Positions 1 to 8,604 of a stretch of 64,000 nucleotides of DNA are shown here, in pieces (position 1 is the stretch's first letter; every line of letters starts with the position of its first letter). The position numbers and the translations under genes were made by a program. Below the pieces are notes generated by a model. It searched no databases and was not told the DNA's origin. It saw only the letters and a list, made by a program, of their open reading frames with translations. The stretch is from Lachnospiraceae bacterium (GTDB lineage: Bacteria > Bacillota > Clostridia > Lachnospirales > Lachnospiraceae), in NCBI GenBank assembly GCA_024698715.1, contig JAILRA010000077.1, positions 1 through 64,000 on the forward strand, written 5' to 3'.

Positions 1-75
1 GATGTTCTAGCAAAAGCAGGACTCATAAGCTGTCTTGATTACTACAATGAGCGTCATGCTTTGAAGTTATGTTGA
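1..75 (+). CDS. ltrA: Group II intron reverse transcriptase/maturase, C-terminal tail
   Basis: The first 24 codons of the window read in frame 1 as the end of an LtrA-type protein: the segment AGLISCLDYYNERHALKLC before TGA resembles the extreme C-terminus of intron-encoded reverse transcriptases. The full protein would have reverse transcriptase, maturase (X) and perhaps endonuclease domains and would drive intron splicing and retrohoming. The call depends on the intron domain V that follows directly, a position typical of the domain IV ORF. Only the tail is visible, so activity cannot be judged. Confidence 0.75.
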   Translation, partial: DVLAKAGLISCLDYYNERHALKLC

Positions 76-140
76 ACCGCCGTATGCCGAACGGCATGTA
101 CGGTGGTGTGAGAGGGGAGAGACAATCTCCCCTACTCGAT
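1..140 (+). mobile_element. Group II intron, 3' end (domains V-VI)
   Basis: The window opens inside a bacterial group II intron. After the stop of its reverse transcriptase, positions 74-110 form the compact domain V hairpin: the arm starting ACCGCCGTATGCC pairs with GGCATGTACGGTGGT across a GAAC loop, with the usual two-base bulge. Positions 114-132 form a GGGGAGA/TCTCCCC stem, and CTACTCGAT follows, as expected for domain VI with its branch adenosine and the 3' splice site. The 3' boundary near 140 is estimated from how such introns usually end and could be off by a few bases. The 5' part lies outside the window, so completeness and class cannot be judged. Confidence 0.85.
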
Positions 141-299
141 TAAAGGGCAGCAAAAGGAATTTTTCGAGTCCGGCAGTAATGCGGGCGGCTGCGTTTTGCT
201 TTTTTGTACTTAACCGGTTTTATTGACTGCAAAACTTAAATGGGTTTATGATTGTTTTATTAAAAAAGTATATTTTAAACTCCGGAGATTGATGTAAAA
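141..299 (+). other. Intron-flanking intergenic segment with a T-rich tract
   Basis: No gene is visible between the intron end and the next CDS. The 3' flank holds GCAAAA at about 168 and TTTTGC followed by six T residues at about 194-205, with a possible GCAG/CTGC inner stem. Together these could form a branched terminator-like structure. Some group II introns insert next to transcription terminators, so this may be the target motif. Pairing is weak and the reading is tentative. Confidence 0.3.
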
Positions 300-1109
300 A
301 TGCAGAAAGCGAATAAAATGAAAAAAATATCCGTATATTCCATACTGACATTTTTTTTCGCACTTATTCTTTTTTCCTATGGCTGCGTTCCCCAAAAAGT
401 AAAAAAACGGGCTGATTCGAATAAAAAGCAATATGAGGATGCCTTTATAAAAAAAGTCGAAGAAGAGATGGGAAAGGATTATGTTCTTTCCGATGTCGAG
501 GGATATATTTACTGGAGCAACTGGGATTTCCAATGGCCCGGATATGAAACGGATAATTCACTGGTCGGAAAGATTGAACATGACGGCGAGATATATGATG
601 CACGTTATTACTTTGACGAAGACTTGTTGTATACCGATGCATATTACCGGGAGATCATAGAAGATTTTGCAAATACCATAGGTCTTGACAAAACTAAGAT
701 TTCCTGCGGATATTGCAGAAGTTCGGACGAAAAAAAGCCTATGTTAAACTCGAATATCCGTACGGCGGAAAAAATGTTTAAACAATACAAACATTTGGGA
801 TGGTTTTTTTATATCGTTACCGAAGAAGATATAAGCGATATTAAATATTTTGATTATTCGGCTTTCTGTGAGAAAAATGAGATTGAATACGGTATTACGA
901 TCTATATTTACAGTACTGATAATATGACAAGTCCGGAACATTTTGAAGAGAATTATTATATGATCACCGGGTGGCAGAACGAAAACGCGCATCCCGTTGT
1001 TGGGAACGTTCCTGACGGCGATAAAAAAGATGTTTTTGACATGTATAATTTAAAGGGTTTGACATATATTAACTATTCAGAAGCCGGTATGAAGAGAGTA
1101 GATTATTAA
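300..1109 (+). CDS. Putative lipoprotein of unknown function
   Basis: This 269-residue protein has a lysine-rich N-terminus, a hydrophobic stretch (about residues 14-27) and a lipobox-like FSYGC with Cys29. It is predicted to be exported and anchored by lipid to the outer face of the membrane. The rest is rich in Tyr, Asp and Glu and I recognise no family. The ATG at 300 has a CGGAG about 13 bases upstream; the ATG at 318 would give a shorter but still complete signal peptide. It stands alone, downstream of the intron and upstream of a separate small transcription unit. Function unknown. Confidence 0.7.
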   Translation: MQKANKMKKISVYSILTFFFALILFSYGCVPQKVKKRADSNKKQYEDAFIKKVEEEMGKDYVLSDVEGYIYWSNWDFQWPGYETDNSLVGKIEHDGEIYDARYYFDEDLLYTDAYYREIIEDFANTIGLDKTKISCGYCRSSDEKKPMLNSNIRTAEKMFKQYKHLGWFFYIVTEEDISDIKYFDYSAFCEKNEIEYGITIYIYSTDNMTSPEHFEENYYMITGWQNENAHPVVGNVPDGDKKDVFDMYNLKGLTYINYSEAGMKRVDY

Positions 1110-1245
1110 AATCGGAATATCAATCGGGGAGTTTTATTCCTTTAACACTTTAATTTAGTGAAAAATCACAAAACAATCCTGCTTCTTTTGTATAGTTTAT
1201 ACAATAAAAAGGACAAAAAAGGGAAAAGTCTGTTGAATATGCAGA

Positions 1246-1274
1246 TTGTCCGTGGAAATAGTCCATGCTATAAT
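1246..1274 (+). promoter_or_regulatory. Sigma-A-type promoter for the 62-residue ORF
   Basis: TTGTCC at 1246-1251 and TATAAT at 1269-1274 are separated by 17 bases, and TGC precedes the -10 box (extended -10). Transcription would begin near 1281 and leave a leader of about 70 bases before the small ORF at 1354. Confidence 0.6.
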
Positions 1275-1353
1275 CTTCGAAAATAATGAATTAGGGGAGC
1301 AATCACGGAAGGTAAGACTCACGGGGCGAGACATTCGGAAAGGAAGTGATTGA

Positions 1354-1542
1354 ATGAACTACATTATCGAAATCGAAAAAGGATTGTGGTTTCTCGGATG
1401 GTCACCGCTTGACGGAACCATGCAGACAACACAAAAGATTGGTTTGGCTTATCGAATGAGAAGAACGGTAGCAGAAAGAACTCTTCCTAAGGTAATCGAT
1501 AAGTACGGTGACGGTCGCATCAGGAAACTGTTGCTTGTCTAA
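1354..1542 (+). CDS. Small basic protein of unknown function
   Basis: The ORF encodes 62 residues with a good ribosome site (GGAAG, about 8 bases before ATG) and is bracketed by its own extended -10 promoter and a strong terminator, which supports a real small gene. The protein has no signal peptide or membrane segment. Its N-terminal half carries KGLWFLGWSPLDG and its C-terminal half is Arg/Lys rich and probably helical, which would suit nucleic-acid or protein binding, but I recognise no family. It may belong to a mobile-element remnant given the intron nearby. Function unknown. Confidence 0.5.
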   Translation: MNYIIEIEKGLWFLGWSPLDGTMQTTQKIGLAYRMRRTVAERTLPKVIDKYGDGRIRKLLLV

Positions 1543-1604
1543 CCTGATTCGGGTCATGCCGTTGAAAAAATGAGATCAACTGAATAAACCAATATACTTA
1601 AATG

Positions 1605-1642
1605 AAAAATCTTCCGTTTTTATGCGGAAGATTTTTCTTTTT
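1605..1642. terminator. Rho-independent terminator, bidirectional
   Basis: AAAAATCTTCCG (1605-1616) pairs perfectly with CGGAAGATTTTT (1625-1636) around an 8-base loop. T runs on the plus side and the matching A run on the 5' side let it act in both directions. It ends the small ORF on the plus strand and the lacI-type gene on the minus strand. Confidence 0.88.
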
Positions 1643-1674
1643 GGAACTAAATGTAAAGGAAATCCATAAAGGAT

Positions 1675-2709
1675 TTATTCAGGTGATGAACATGATTCGC
1701 GAATGATGAGTTCACACGGGATTTTTATCTTAAGAGGCACGGCAGCCTGAAGCAGCGAAGCGGTATATGCAAGATTGGCTCCGATCGCACCCATTTCGTA
1801 TGCCGGTGCATGCACGCTTGTCAGGGAAGGTGTGGTATATTTGCATGCATCCAGATCATTGAAACCGATAAAGGATATGTCTTTAGGGATTTTAAGACCG
1901 TGTTCGACGACTGAACGCATCGCTCCGATGGCAATGGCATCACTTGCGGCAAATACGGCCGACGGAACCGCCTTATCGTTAAAAAGGCTGTTCATCATCT
2001 CGTATCCGCTCGACGAAGTGAATTCACCTGTGCGAAGATATTTCTTATATTCGATCTTCTTTTCTTTCATATAGTTTACGAAAGATTTCTCTCTGGGATC
2101 GCTTATGGCTTCATGATCTCCGACGTATTCGCGACCGCCGAGATAAGCGATTTTTTTATGACCGGCTGAACAAAGATGGTCGAGAGATTCTTTAACCGCA
2201 TTTTCGAAATCCATGGTGACGGAAGAAACGGGAAGTTTTTTCGAATCCATATCAAGAAATACGGTATTGGAACATATTTCCAGAAAACTTTTCATCTCTT
2301 TTTCGGAGAATTTTCCCACACATACAAGTCCGTCGGTTTTCCTAAGCTGCCCGCTCATTTCCGATAATGCGTCGGAAGATGATAATGCACTGTAATCCGA
2401 CGGGAAGAATCTTACAATGGAAATATTGTTTTTTGAACAATAATCTTCAATGCCTCGACGCACCATAAGATAGTACGGGTCGGCGAGTTCTTCCTCGAGG
2501 GTGAACCACTGGACTATTCCGAGAGAAAATGAAGTATTTCCCGAAATGTATTTTTTCTCTTTTTTGGTGTAACCCAGATCTTCGGCTGTCTTTAGCACCT
2601 TTTCTCTGGTCGAATCGGATACGCTCATACTCGGATCGTTATTCAGAATACGTGACACCGCACCCGCCGAAACACCGGCTATTTTTGCAATTTCCCGAAT
2701 TGTAGCCAT
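1675..2709 (-). CDS. LacI/GalR-family transcriptional repressor
   Basis: This 344-residue regulator starts with a classic LacI helix-turn-helix (IREIAKIAGVSAGAVSRILNN, residues 4-24) and hinge region, followed by a periplasmic-binding-protein-like effector domain (about 60-340). The start has GGAG six bases upstream. It is divergent from the galK-led operon, and the 222-base space between them carries three near-identical operator-like palindromes, so it most likely represses both itself and the galactoside operon until a galactoside or galactose-derived inducer binds. The inducer is not deducible from sequence. The gene ends at the shared terminator 1605-1642. Confidence 0.92.
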   Translation of the reverse strand: MATIREIAKIAGVSAGAVSRILNNDPSMSVSDSTREKVLKTAEDLGYTKKEKKYISGNTSFSLGIVQWFTLEEELADPYYLMVRRGIEDYCSKNNISIVRFFPSDYSALSSSDALSEMSGQLRKTDGLVCVGKFSEKEMKSFLEICSNTVFLDMDSKKLPVSSVTMDFENAVKESLDHLCSAGHKKIAYLGGREYVGDHEAISDPREKSFVNYMKEKKIEYKKYLRTGEFTSSSGYEMMNSLFNDKAVPSAVFAASDAIAIGAMRSVVEHGLKIPKDISFIGFNDLDACKYTTPSLTSVHAPAYEMGAIGANLAYTASLLQAAVPLKIKIPCELIIRESCSSPE

Positions 2710-2734
2710 TTTTTCTCCGTCTTTCTGACATAAT

Positions 2735-2751
2735 ATTGTTTAGTAAACAAT
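2735..2751. promoter_or_regulatory. Operator O1 for the LacI-type repressor
   Basis: ATTGTTTAGTAAACAAT is a perfect 17-base palindrome about a central G, located 25 bases upstream of the repressor start. Odd-centred palindromes of this size are typical of LacI-family operators. Its core recurs twice more in the same intergenic region. Confidence 0.75.
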
Positions 2752-2772
2752 CGGTTAAACTAACTTTAACAT

Positions 2773-2783
2773 ATTTACTAAAC
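2773..2783. promoter_or_regulatory. Operator O2 for the LacI-type repressor
   Basis: ATTTACTAAAC carries the same 9-base core as O1 in the complementary orientation (TTTACTAAA). Its centre is 35 bases from that of O1, which puts it slightly more than three helical turns away. Confidence 0.6.
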
Positions 2784-2862
2784 AAATTAAACAAAATTAT
2801 GAAAAATATTTAAATATTGTTAATTTTATACAAATCTATCCGATATATTTGTATAGGTAAAC

Positions 2863-2873
2863 ATTTAGTAAAC
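2863..2873. promoter_or_regulatory. Operator O3, close to the galK start
   Basis: ATTTAGTAAAC repeats the O1 core, and an extra GTAAAC half-site lies directly upstream (2857-2862). Its centre is 90 bases from that of O2 and about 60 bases upstream of galK, where it could block the galK promoter or allow looping with O1/O2. The galK promoter itself is not clear in this AT-rich stretch. Confidence 0.65.
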
Positions 2874-2931
2874 ATATTGACCAAAAAAGAAACGGATGAT
2901 AGAGTAAAAGCAGGATAGAAGAGGTATTGCC

Positions 2932-4215
2932 ATGGCTGTTTCAAAAGAACTTAAAAAAGAGATAGAAGCCGGAATCCTGGATTGCAGATTTCTGAACATA
3001 TACAAAGATCCGAAAATGGCTTTGAGACAAAAGGAAAGATACTGTAATGCCATTAAGAGATTTGAAGAAATATACGGAGAAAAAGATATTGAGATATATT
3101 CCGCTCCTGGAAGAAGCGAAGTAATGGGAAATCACACCGACCACCAAAACGGCGAGATCCTGGCAGCAGGTATTAATCTTGATGCGATAGCTGTAGTTCA
3201 CAGGACGGATTCCGAAACCATAAAAGTTGTTTCGGGCAATTATCCGAAAATGCGGATCGATATCAGTGATCTGTCCGAGAAGAAAAGCAAACCCGGGAAA
3301 AGTGAGGCTCTGATAGAGGGTATCTGCAGGGCTTTATCGGATAAGGGATACAGGATAGGCGGATTTGAGGCATTTATCACAAGCGATGTTCTGATAGGTG
3401 CCGGTCTTTCGTCATCAGCTGCATTTGAAACCCTTCTCGGAACGGTAATTTCATACCTTTTCAATGATGGGAATATAAGTGCGACGGATATTGCGCTGGC
3501 AGGGCAGTTTGCCGAAAATACATATTTCGGAAAACCCTGCGGACTGATGGATCAGATGGCCTGTTCCGTGGGGAATCTCGTTCATGTTGATTTTGCGGAT
3601 GAAAAGAATCCGGTTACGGAAAAGATAGAATACGATCTTTCAGAAAACGGATACAGTCTCTGCATTACCGATACCAAGGGTTCGCATGCGGGACTGACCG
3701 ATGAATATGCGGCCATTCCGAAGGAGATGAAAGAGATCGCATCATTTTTCGGGAAAGAAGTACTGCTTGGAATAACGATAGACGATATCACCGATAATGC
3801 CGCGAAACTTCGCGAAAAGTATTCGGACAGAGCACTGCTCAGGTCCATACATTTTATCAAAGAAAACGAAAGAGTGCGAAAAGGAGTTTCGGCTCTAAAG
3901 CAAAACGATACAAAAGGATTTTTGAAACTTGTGAGGGCTTCGGGAAGATCTTCATACGAGTATCTTCAGAATGTCTATACCGTTAAGGATACTTTGAGAC
4001 AGGATCTTTCTCTGGCACTTGCATTGAGCGATGTGCTCCTTGACGAAGAAGAGGAGGCTTTCAGGGTTCACGGCGGAGGTTTTGCCGGAACAATTCAGGC
4101 ATTTGTCAAAAACGAAAATGTCGAAAGATACAAGGCGAAGATGGATGCCGTATTCGGCGAGGATTCATGCCATGTTCTCAAGATCAGAAAATACGGCGGT
4201 ATCAAAGTAGTTTGA
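2932..4215 (+). CDS. galK: Galactokinase (GHMP kinase)
   Basis: A cytoplasmic 427-residue GHMP kinase, predicted to phosphorylate galactose to galactose-1-phosphate in the first committed step of the Leloir pathway. The galactokinase signature is present as PGRSEVMGNHTDHQNG (about residues 60-75), the ATP-binding motif as GAGLSSSAAFE (about 158) and the third GHMP motif as HGGGFAGTI (about 379). The usual EHTDY is NHTDH here, a variant of the signature. The ATG at 2932 follows AGAGG. It heads the operon with GH2, GPH transporter and GH36 genes that release galactose. No galT or galE is in the window, so the rest of the pathway must be elsewhere. Confidence 0.9.
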   Translation: MAVSKELKKEIEAGILDCRFLNIYKDPKMALRQKERYCNAIKRFEEIYGEKDIEIYSAPGRSEVMGNHTDHQNGEILAAGINLDAIAVVHRTDSETIKVVSGNYPKMRIDISDLSEKKSKPGKSEALIEGICRALSDKGYRIGGFEAFITSDVLIGAGLSSSAAFETLLGTVISYLFNDGNISATDIALAGQFAENTYFGKPCGLMDQMACSVGNLVHVDFADEKNPVTEKIEYDLSENGYSLCITDTKGSHAGLTDEYAAIPKEMKEIASFFGKEVLLGITIDDITDNAAKLREKYSDRALLRSIHFIKENERVRKGVSALKQNDTKGFLKLVRASGRSSYEYLQNVYTVKDTLRQDLSLALALSDVLLDEEEEAFRVHGGGFAGTIQAFVKNENVERYKAKMDAVFGEDSCHVLKIRKYGGIKVV

Positions 4216-4238
4216 TTTATTAAAAAAGGAGTCGTTCC

Positions 4239-6662
4239 ATGGAAGGGAAAATTTATTTAAACGATAACTGGTTTTTCAATGATTGTTTCAAGGATGAAAT
4301 GATCAATACCGAATATGATTTTACGAAAAACGAAGAGGTCAGGATACCGCATACGGTAAAAGAAACACCGCTTCATTATTTTGATGAGCATGAATACCAG
4401 AAAGAAGCCGCATACTTCAGACAGGTCTACATTCCGGTCGAATGGAAGGGAAAAGACATTCTCCTTACTTTCGAAGGAGTGCTTCATTCCTGTATCGTCT
4501 ATGTTAACGGAAATGCAATCGGCGGTCATCAGTGCGGTTATACATCTTTCAGAATCAGACTCAATGACTGCGTGAATTACGGCAGGGACAATGTGATTGT
4601 TGTTTATGCCAACAGCAGGGAAGATCAGAACATTCCGCCCTTCGGATTTGTGATCGATTATATGACATACGGCGGAATATACAGAGACGTATATATCGAA
4701 GTAAAAAACAGAGCACATATTGAAGACGTTTTTGTCAGTGCTGATATGGACGGAAACATAAGGATGAGTGTTTCCGCAACCGACGATGCAAAAGGTCTTG
4801 CACTGGAAAGCACTGTGCTTTCACTCATAAAAAAAGCGGATGGCAGTTTCGTTTCCGGCGAAGAAAGACTTTTTGTAAGTGAAGAATATCAGCCCGAAGA
4901 CGAGAAGAACGAGGTCATATTTAACGGAAAATATGAAAATCCTCTTTGCTGGGATACCGTTTCTCCCGTGCTCTATATGATGAAAACCGTTCTTAAAGAT
5001 TCAGGCGGAAATAAAGTTGACGAAAAAAATGTCAGGTTCGGTTTCAGGAGCGCGGAATTTAAAGCGGACGGATTTTATCTGAACGGGGAAAAATTTAAAA
5101 TACGCGGACTCAACCGTCATCAGAATTATGCATATGTCGGTTATGCAATGCCGAAAAATCCTCAGAGAAACGATGTTAAGATACTCAAGGAAGAACTGGG
5201 TGTCAATGCGGTCCGTACTTCACATTATCCGCAGTCGCATTATTTTCTTGATGCATGCGACGAGATGGGACTTCTTGTTTTTACCGAACTTCCCGGCTGG
5301 CAGCATATTGGCGATGAGGAATGGAAGGACAGGGCTGTGGAAAATGTAAAAGACATGGTCCTTCAATACAGGAATCATACATCGATAATCCTCTGGGGTG
5401 TCAGAATAAATGAATCGGTTGACGATGATGAGTTCTACTTAAGGACCAACGAAGCCGCACATGATCTGGATCCTACGAGACAGACCGGCGGTGTCAGATG
5501 TTACAAGAAATCAAACCTTCTTGAGGATGTTTATACATACAATGATTTTATCCACAGCGGGGATAACCGTGGATGTGACAAAAAATCTTCGGTAACGAGC
5601 GATATCAACAAAGGATATCTTATCACCGAGTATATGGGTCATATGTTCCCGACCAAAGCATTCGACTGGGAAGAGCACAGACTTGAGGATGCGTTAAGGC
5701 ATGCGAGAGTTTTGAATGATGTTGCTTCGAATGAAGACATAGCCGGAAGTTTCGGATGGTGTATGTTTGACTACAATACCCACAAAGATTTCGGCAGCGG
5801 TGACAGGATATGTTATCACGGCGTTACCGATATGTTCAGAAATCCGAAAACGGCCGCATATGTTTATGCCGAGATGCAGGATGAGATTCCCGTGCTCGAA
5901 CTCAGCTCTTCAATGGATATAGGAGAACATCCCGGCTGTAACAGAAAGGAAACATTCATTTTTACAAATGCCGATTCGGTAAAAATGTATAAAAATGACT
6001 GTTTCATAAAAGAGTACAGACATGATAAAAGCAGATTTTCGGATCTCTACCATGCTCCGATAAAGATAGACGATTATATCGGAGATTCTCTTGAAAAAGA
6101 AGAGAATATGCCTAAAGCCAAAGCAAAAGATATCAAAGATATCCTGAATGAGGTAGCTCAGTTCGGTCTTTACAAAATGACCAAGGCTTCCAAGATCAAA
6201 GCGGCCAAGATGATGCTTTTCCATCATATGAGGATGAATGAGGCCATCGACCTTTACAACAAATACATCGGCGACTGGGGTACGGGAGCAACGAAATACA
6301 GATTCGAAGCCATCAAAGACGGCAGGGTGGTCAAAGAGATAGTAAAAACTCCGATGACCAAAGTATCTTTGGAAATCAAAGCGGATCATAAGAATCTTAA
6401 AGAAGAAAATTCGTATGATGTTTCATCGGTCAGAATACGCGCTACGGATGAAAACGGAAATCTTTTGAATTATTTTAACGAACCGCTGATTCTCTCATGT
6501 GAAGGAAAAATAAGCATCATCGGACCGAAGGTGATTTCTCTTTCGGGAGGCATGGGCGGAACATACGTTAAAACCATGAAAGAATCGGGAGAAGGAAGAC
6601 TGATCGTAAAAGATGCATACGGAAATACAATGGGTAAAATAGATTATTCGGTTGAATTATAA
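4239..6662 (+). CDS. Beta-galactosidase, glycoside hydrolase family 2
   Basis: An 807-residue GH2 enzyme without signal peptide, so cytoplasmic. The order is a sugar-binding jelly-roll domain, immunoglobulin-like domain, TIM barrel (about residues 275-560) and C-terminal beta domains. The barrel shows VNAVRTSHYPQS, FTELPGW, the acid/base glutamate in WGVRINES (Glu392) and the nucleophile in LITEYMGH (Glu464). It should hydrolyse terminal beta-galactosides such as lactose or galacto-oligosaccharides. An unusual stretch is the helical, Lys-rich segment around residues 610-680 between beta domains. GGAG lies upstream of the ATG, 23 bases after galK. Other beta-linked substrates (glucuronide, mannoside) cannot be excluded, but galK and GH36 neighbours favour galactose. 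Confidence 0.85.
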   Translation: MEGKIYLNDNWFFNDCFKDEMINTEYDFTKNEEVRIPHTVKETPLHYFDEHEYQKEAAYFRQVYIPVEWKGKDILLTFEGVLHSCIVYVNGNAIGGHQCGYTSFRIRLNDCVNYGRDNVIVVYANSREDQNIPPFGFVIDYMTYGGIYRDVYIEVKNRAHIEDVFVSADMDGNIRMSVSATDDAKGLALESTVLSLIKKADGSFVSGEERLFVSEEYQPEDEKNEVIFNGKYENPLCWDTVSPVLYMMKTVLKDSGGNKVDEKNVRFGFRSAEFKADGFYLNGEKFKIRGLNRHQNYAYVGYAMPKNPQRNDVKILKEELGVNAVRTSHYPQSHYFLDACDEMGLLVFTELPGWQHIGDEEWKDRAVENVKDMVLQYRNHTSIILWGVRINESVDDDEFYLRTNEAAHDLDPTRQTGGVRCYKKSNLLEDVYTYNDFIHSGDNRGCDKKSSVTSDINKGYLITEYMGHMFPTKAFDWEEHRLEDALRHARVLNDVASNEDIAGSFGWCMFDYNTHKDFGSGDRICYHGVTDMFRNPKTAAYVYAEMQDEIPVLELSSSMDIGEHPGCNRKETFIFTNADSVKMYKNDCFIKEYRHDKSRFSDLYHAPIKIDDYIGDSLEKEENMPKAKAKDIKDILNEVAQFGLYKMTKASKIKAAKMMLFHHMRMNEAIDLYNKYIGDWGTGATKYRFEAIKDGRVVKEIVKTPMTKVSLEIKADHKNLKEENSYDVSSVRIRATDENGNLLNYFNEPLILSCEGKISIIGPKVISLSGGMGGTYVKTMKESGEGRLIVKDAYGNTMGKIDYSVEL

Positions 6663-6746
6663 TCGTTATCCCGTAAATAACATGAAAAAAGATTATTGCA
6701 ATAACTGGGGTTGCGGTTTGGGTTTTGCAAAAACCGGGAGGTGCAT

Positions 6747-8579
6747 ATGAAACTCGGATTTAAAGAAAAATTTGCATATGGTATAGGTGCTGTTGGAAAG
6801 GATATGGTCTATATGCTTTCCGCAAGTTACATTCTTTACTATTATCAGGACATAATGGGTGTGTCCGCATGGGTTATGGGCATCATTCTTCTGGCAGCCA
6901 GAGTTTTTGATGCGTTTAACGATCCCTTAATGGGCGTTCTGGTTGCAAAGACCAAGACAAAATGGGGCAAATTCAGACCATGGCTTTTTATCGGTACACT
7001 GACCAATGCCGTTGTTTTGTTCTTTATGTTCGCGGCTCCTCCGTCATTAAACGGCAGGGGACTCATCGCATACGCGGCTATATTTTATATCCTCTGGGGT
7101 ATAACATATACGATGATGGATATTCCTTACTGGTCGATGGTTCCCGCATTTACCCAGGGCGGCAAGGAGAGAGAAAACATGTCGGCACTCGGCAGAAGCT
7201 GTGCGGGCGTGGGCTCGGCGATCATAACCATTGTTACCGTTCTGGCGGTAGCGGCGATCGGAAATCTTGCACTCGGAAAGAGTGACAATAATCTGAGTAA
7301 AGAGTTTACGGATGTTACCGCTTATGCTATAGAAATGGATGAAACCGGTGCTGCAACCGGAAACGTAAAAGAGATAAGCGGCAATATGCATTTATATATT
7401 TCCGCCAACAAATATGAGTTTGGCGGTGAAACTTCTTTTAATCAGAGTAACAGTACATACACGGCAGTGTTTTACGATGCTCTTGATTCCAATCATGTAT
7501 ATTCGGGGAACGATTATAACAAAGACAACAGTACGATGGATGCTGTTATAGACAACAGATCCTCAAAAGCCGTGGCTGCAGTTTATGTATCCGAAGAAGA
7601 GTTTGCCCAGATAGATCCGGACTGCGGTTTCTGGATGAGTATTGATTCCGCAAAGGAAACGGACAGACTCGGATTTAAATATTTTACGCTCATCATATCG
7701 GTTCTGTTCTTTGTGTTTATTCTGATTACATGTCTTTTCATTAAGGAAAAATCCACTGTCGATGTACAGACGGCAAAGATTTCCGACATGTTCAAGGCAC
7801 TGGTACAGAACGATCAGGCCATGACGATGGTGCTCACGATCGTTCTCGTGAATTCATCGGTGTATATCACATCGAATCTGCTTATCTATTTCTTTAAATA
7901 TGATCTCGGCGGAGCATCCTGGCAGGGAAACTACACGCTTTTTAACACCTTCGGCGGCGGTATTCAGATCCTGGCGATGATGATCTTCTTTCCGGTTTTG
8001 AGAAAGTTTTTTGATACGATAAAGATATTCTACATATCGGTCATTTCAGCGATCGTTGGATATCTGATCCTTCTGGTGATGGCTTTGGGCGGGATAAGCA
8101 TTGTTTATCCGTTCCTTGTTCCCGCATTCTTTATCTTCGGTGCTGTCGGTATCCTTAACGTGCTTGTTACCATATTCCTTGCGAATACGGTTGATTATGG
8201 GGAGATAAAGAACAACAGAAGAGATGAATCGGTCATATTCTCGATGCAGACTTTCGTTGTAAAACTTGCATCAGGAATCGCGGCTCTTGTTGCATCCGTT
8301 AGCCTTTCGATATTTAATATAAGCAGTACGGACAGTACGTTTGAAGCGGTTGAAGGAAGCCTTGTTAAAGGACTTAAGACTTATATTGAAAACATCGGTT
8401 CAAGCAGGGCTTTGGAAGTATCGGGAAATTCCGTTCTGGGACTGCGCTTTGTGATGACGGTGCTTCCGATGGTAGTTCTGGTTATTGCCATTTTGATATT
8501 TAAAGCAAGATACACACTGAATGATGAAAAACTTGCCGAAATATCAAAGCAGATCGAAGACAGAAGAAAAGCGGAATAA
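6747..8579 (+). CDS. GPH-family (MelB/LacS-like) sugar:cation symporter with a large loop insertion
   Basis: A 610-residue membrane transporter of the glycoside-pentoside-hexuronide family, likely importing galactosides with H+ or Na+. The first helices carry KFAYGIGAVGKDMVY and the cytoplasmic loop holds the family motif around KTKTKWGKFRPW. GGGAGG six bases before the ATG at 6747 decides this start over one twelve codons upstream. Between predicted helices 5 and 6 (about residues 176-305) lies a hydrophilic insertion of about 130 residues that MelB and LacS lack; by topology it should face outside. No EIIA-like regulatory domain is present at the C-terminus. Its products would feed the flanking GH2 and GH36 enzymes. 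Confidence 0.88.
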   Translation: MKLGFKEKFAYGIGAVGKDMVYMLSASYILYYYQDIMGVSAWVMGIILLAARVFDAFNDPLMGVLVAKTKTKWGKFRPWLFIGTLTNAVVLFFMFAAPPSLNGRGLIAYAAIFYILWGITYTMMDIPYWSMVPAFTQGGKERENMSALGRSCAGVGSAIITIVTVLAVAAIGNLALGKSDNNLSKEFTDVTAYAIEMDETGAATGNVKEISGNMHLYISANKYEFGGETSFNQSNSTYTAVFYDALDSNHVYSGNDYNKDNSTMDAVIDNRSSKAVAAVYVSEEEFAQIDPDCGFWMSIDSAKETDRLGFKYFTLIISVLFFVFILITCLFIKEKSTVDVQTAKISDMFKALVQNDQAMTMVLTIVLVNSSVYITSNLLIYFFKYDLGGASWQGNYTLFNTFGGGIQILAMMIFFPVLRKFFDTIKIFYISVISAIVGYLILLVMALGGISIVYPFLVPAFFIFGAVGILNVLVTIFLANTVDYGEIKNNRRDESVIFSMQTFVVKLASGIAALVASVSLSIFNISSTDSTFEAVEGSLVKGLKTYIENIGSSRALEVSGNSVLGLRFVMTVLPMVVLVIAILIFKARYTLNDEKLAEISKQIEDRRKAE

Positions 8580-8604
8580 AGAATTAAACATACGGGGTGG
8601 AAAA

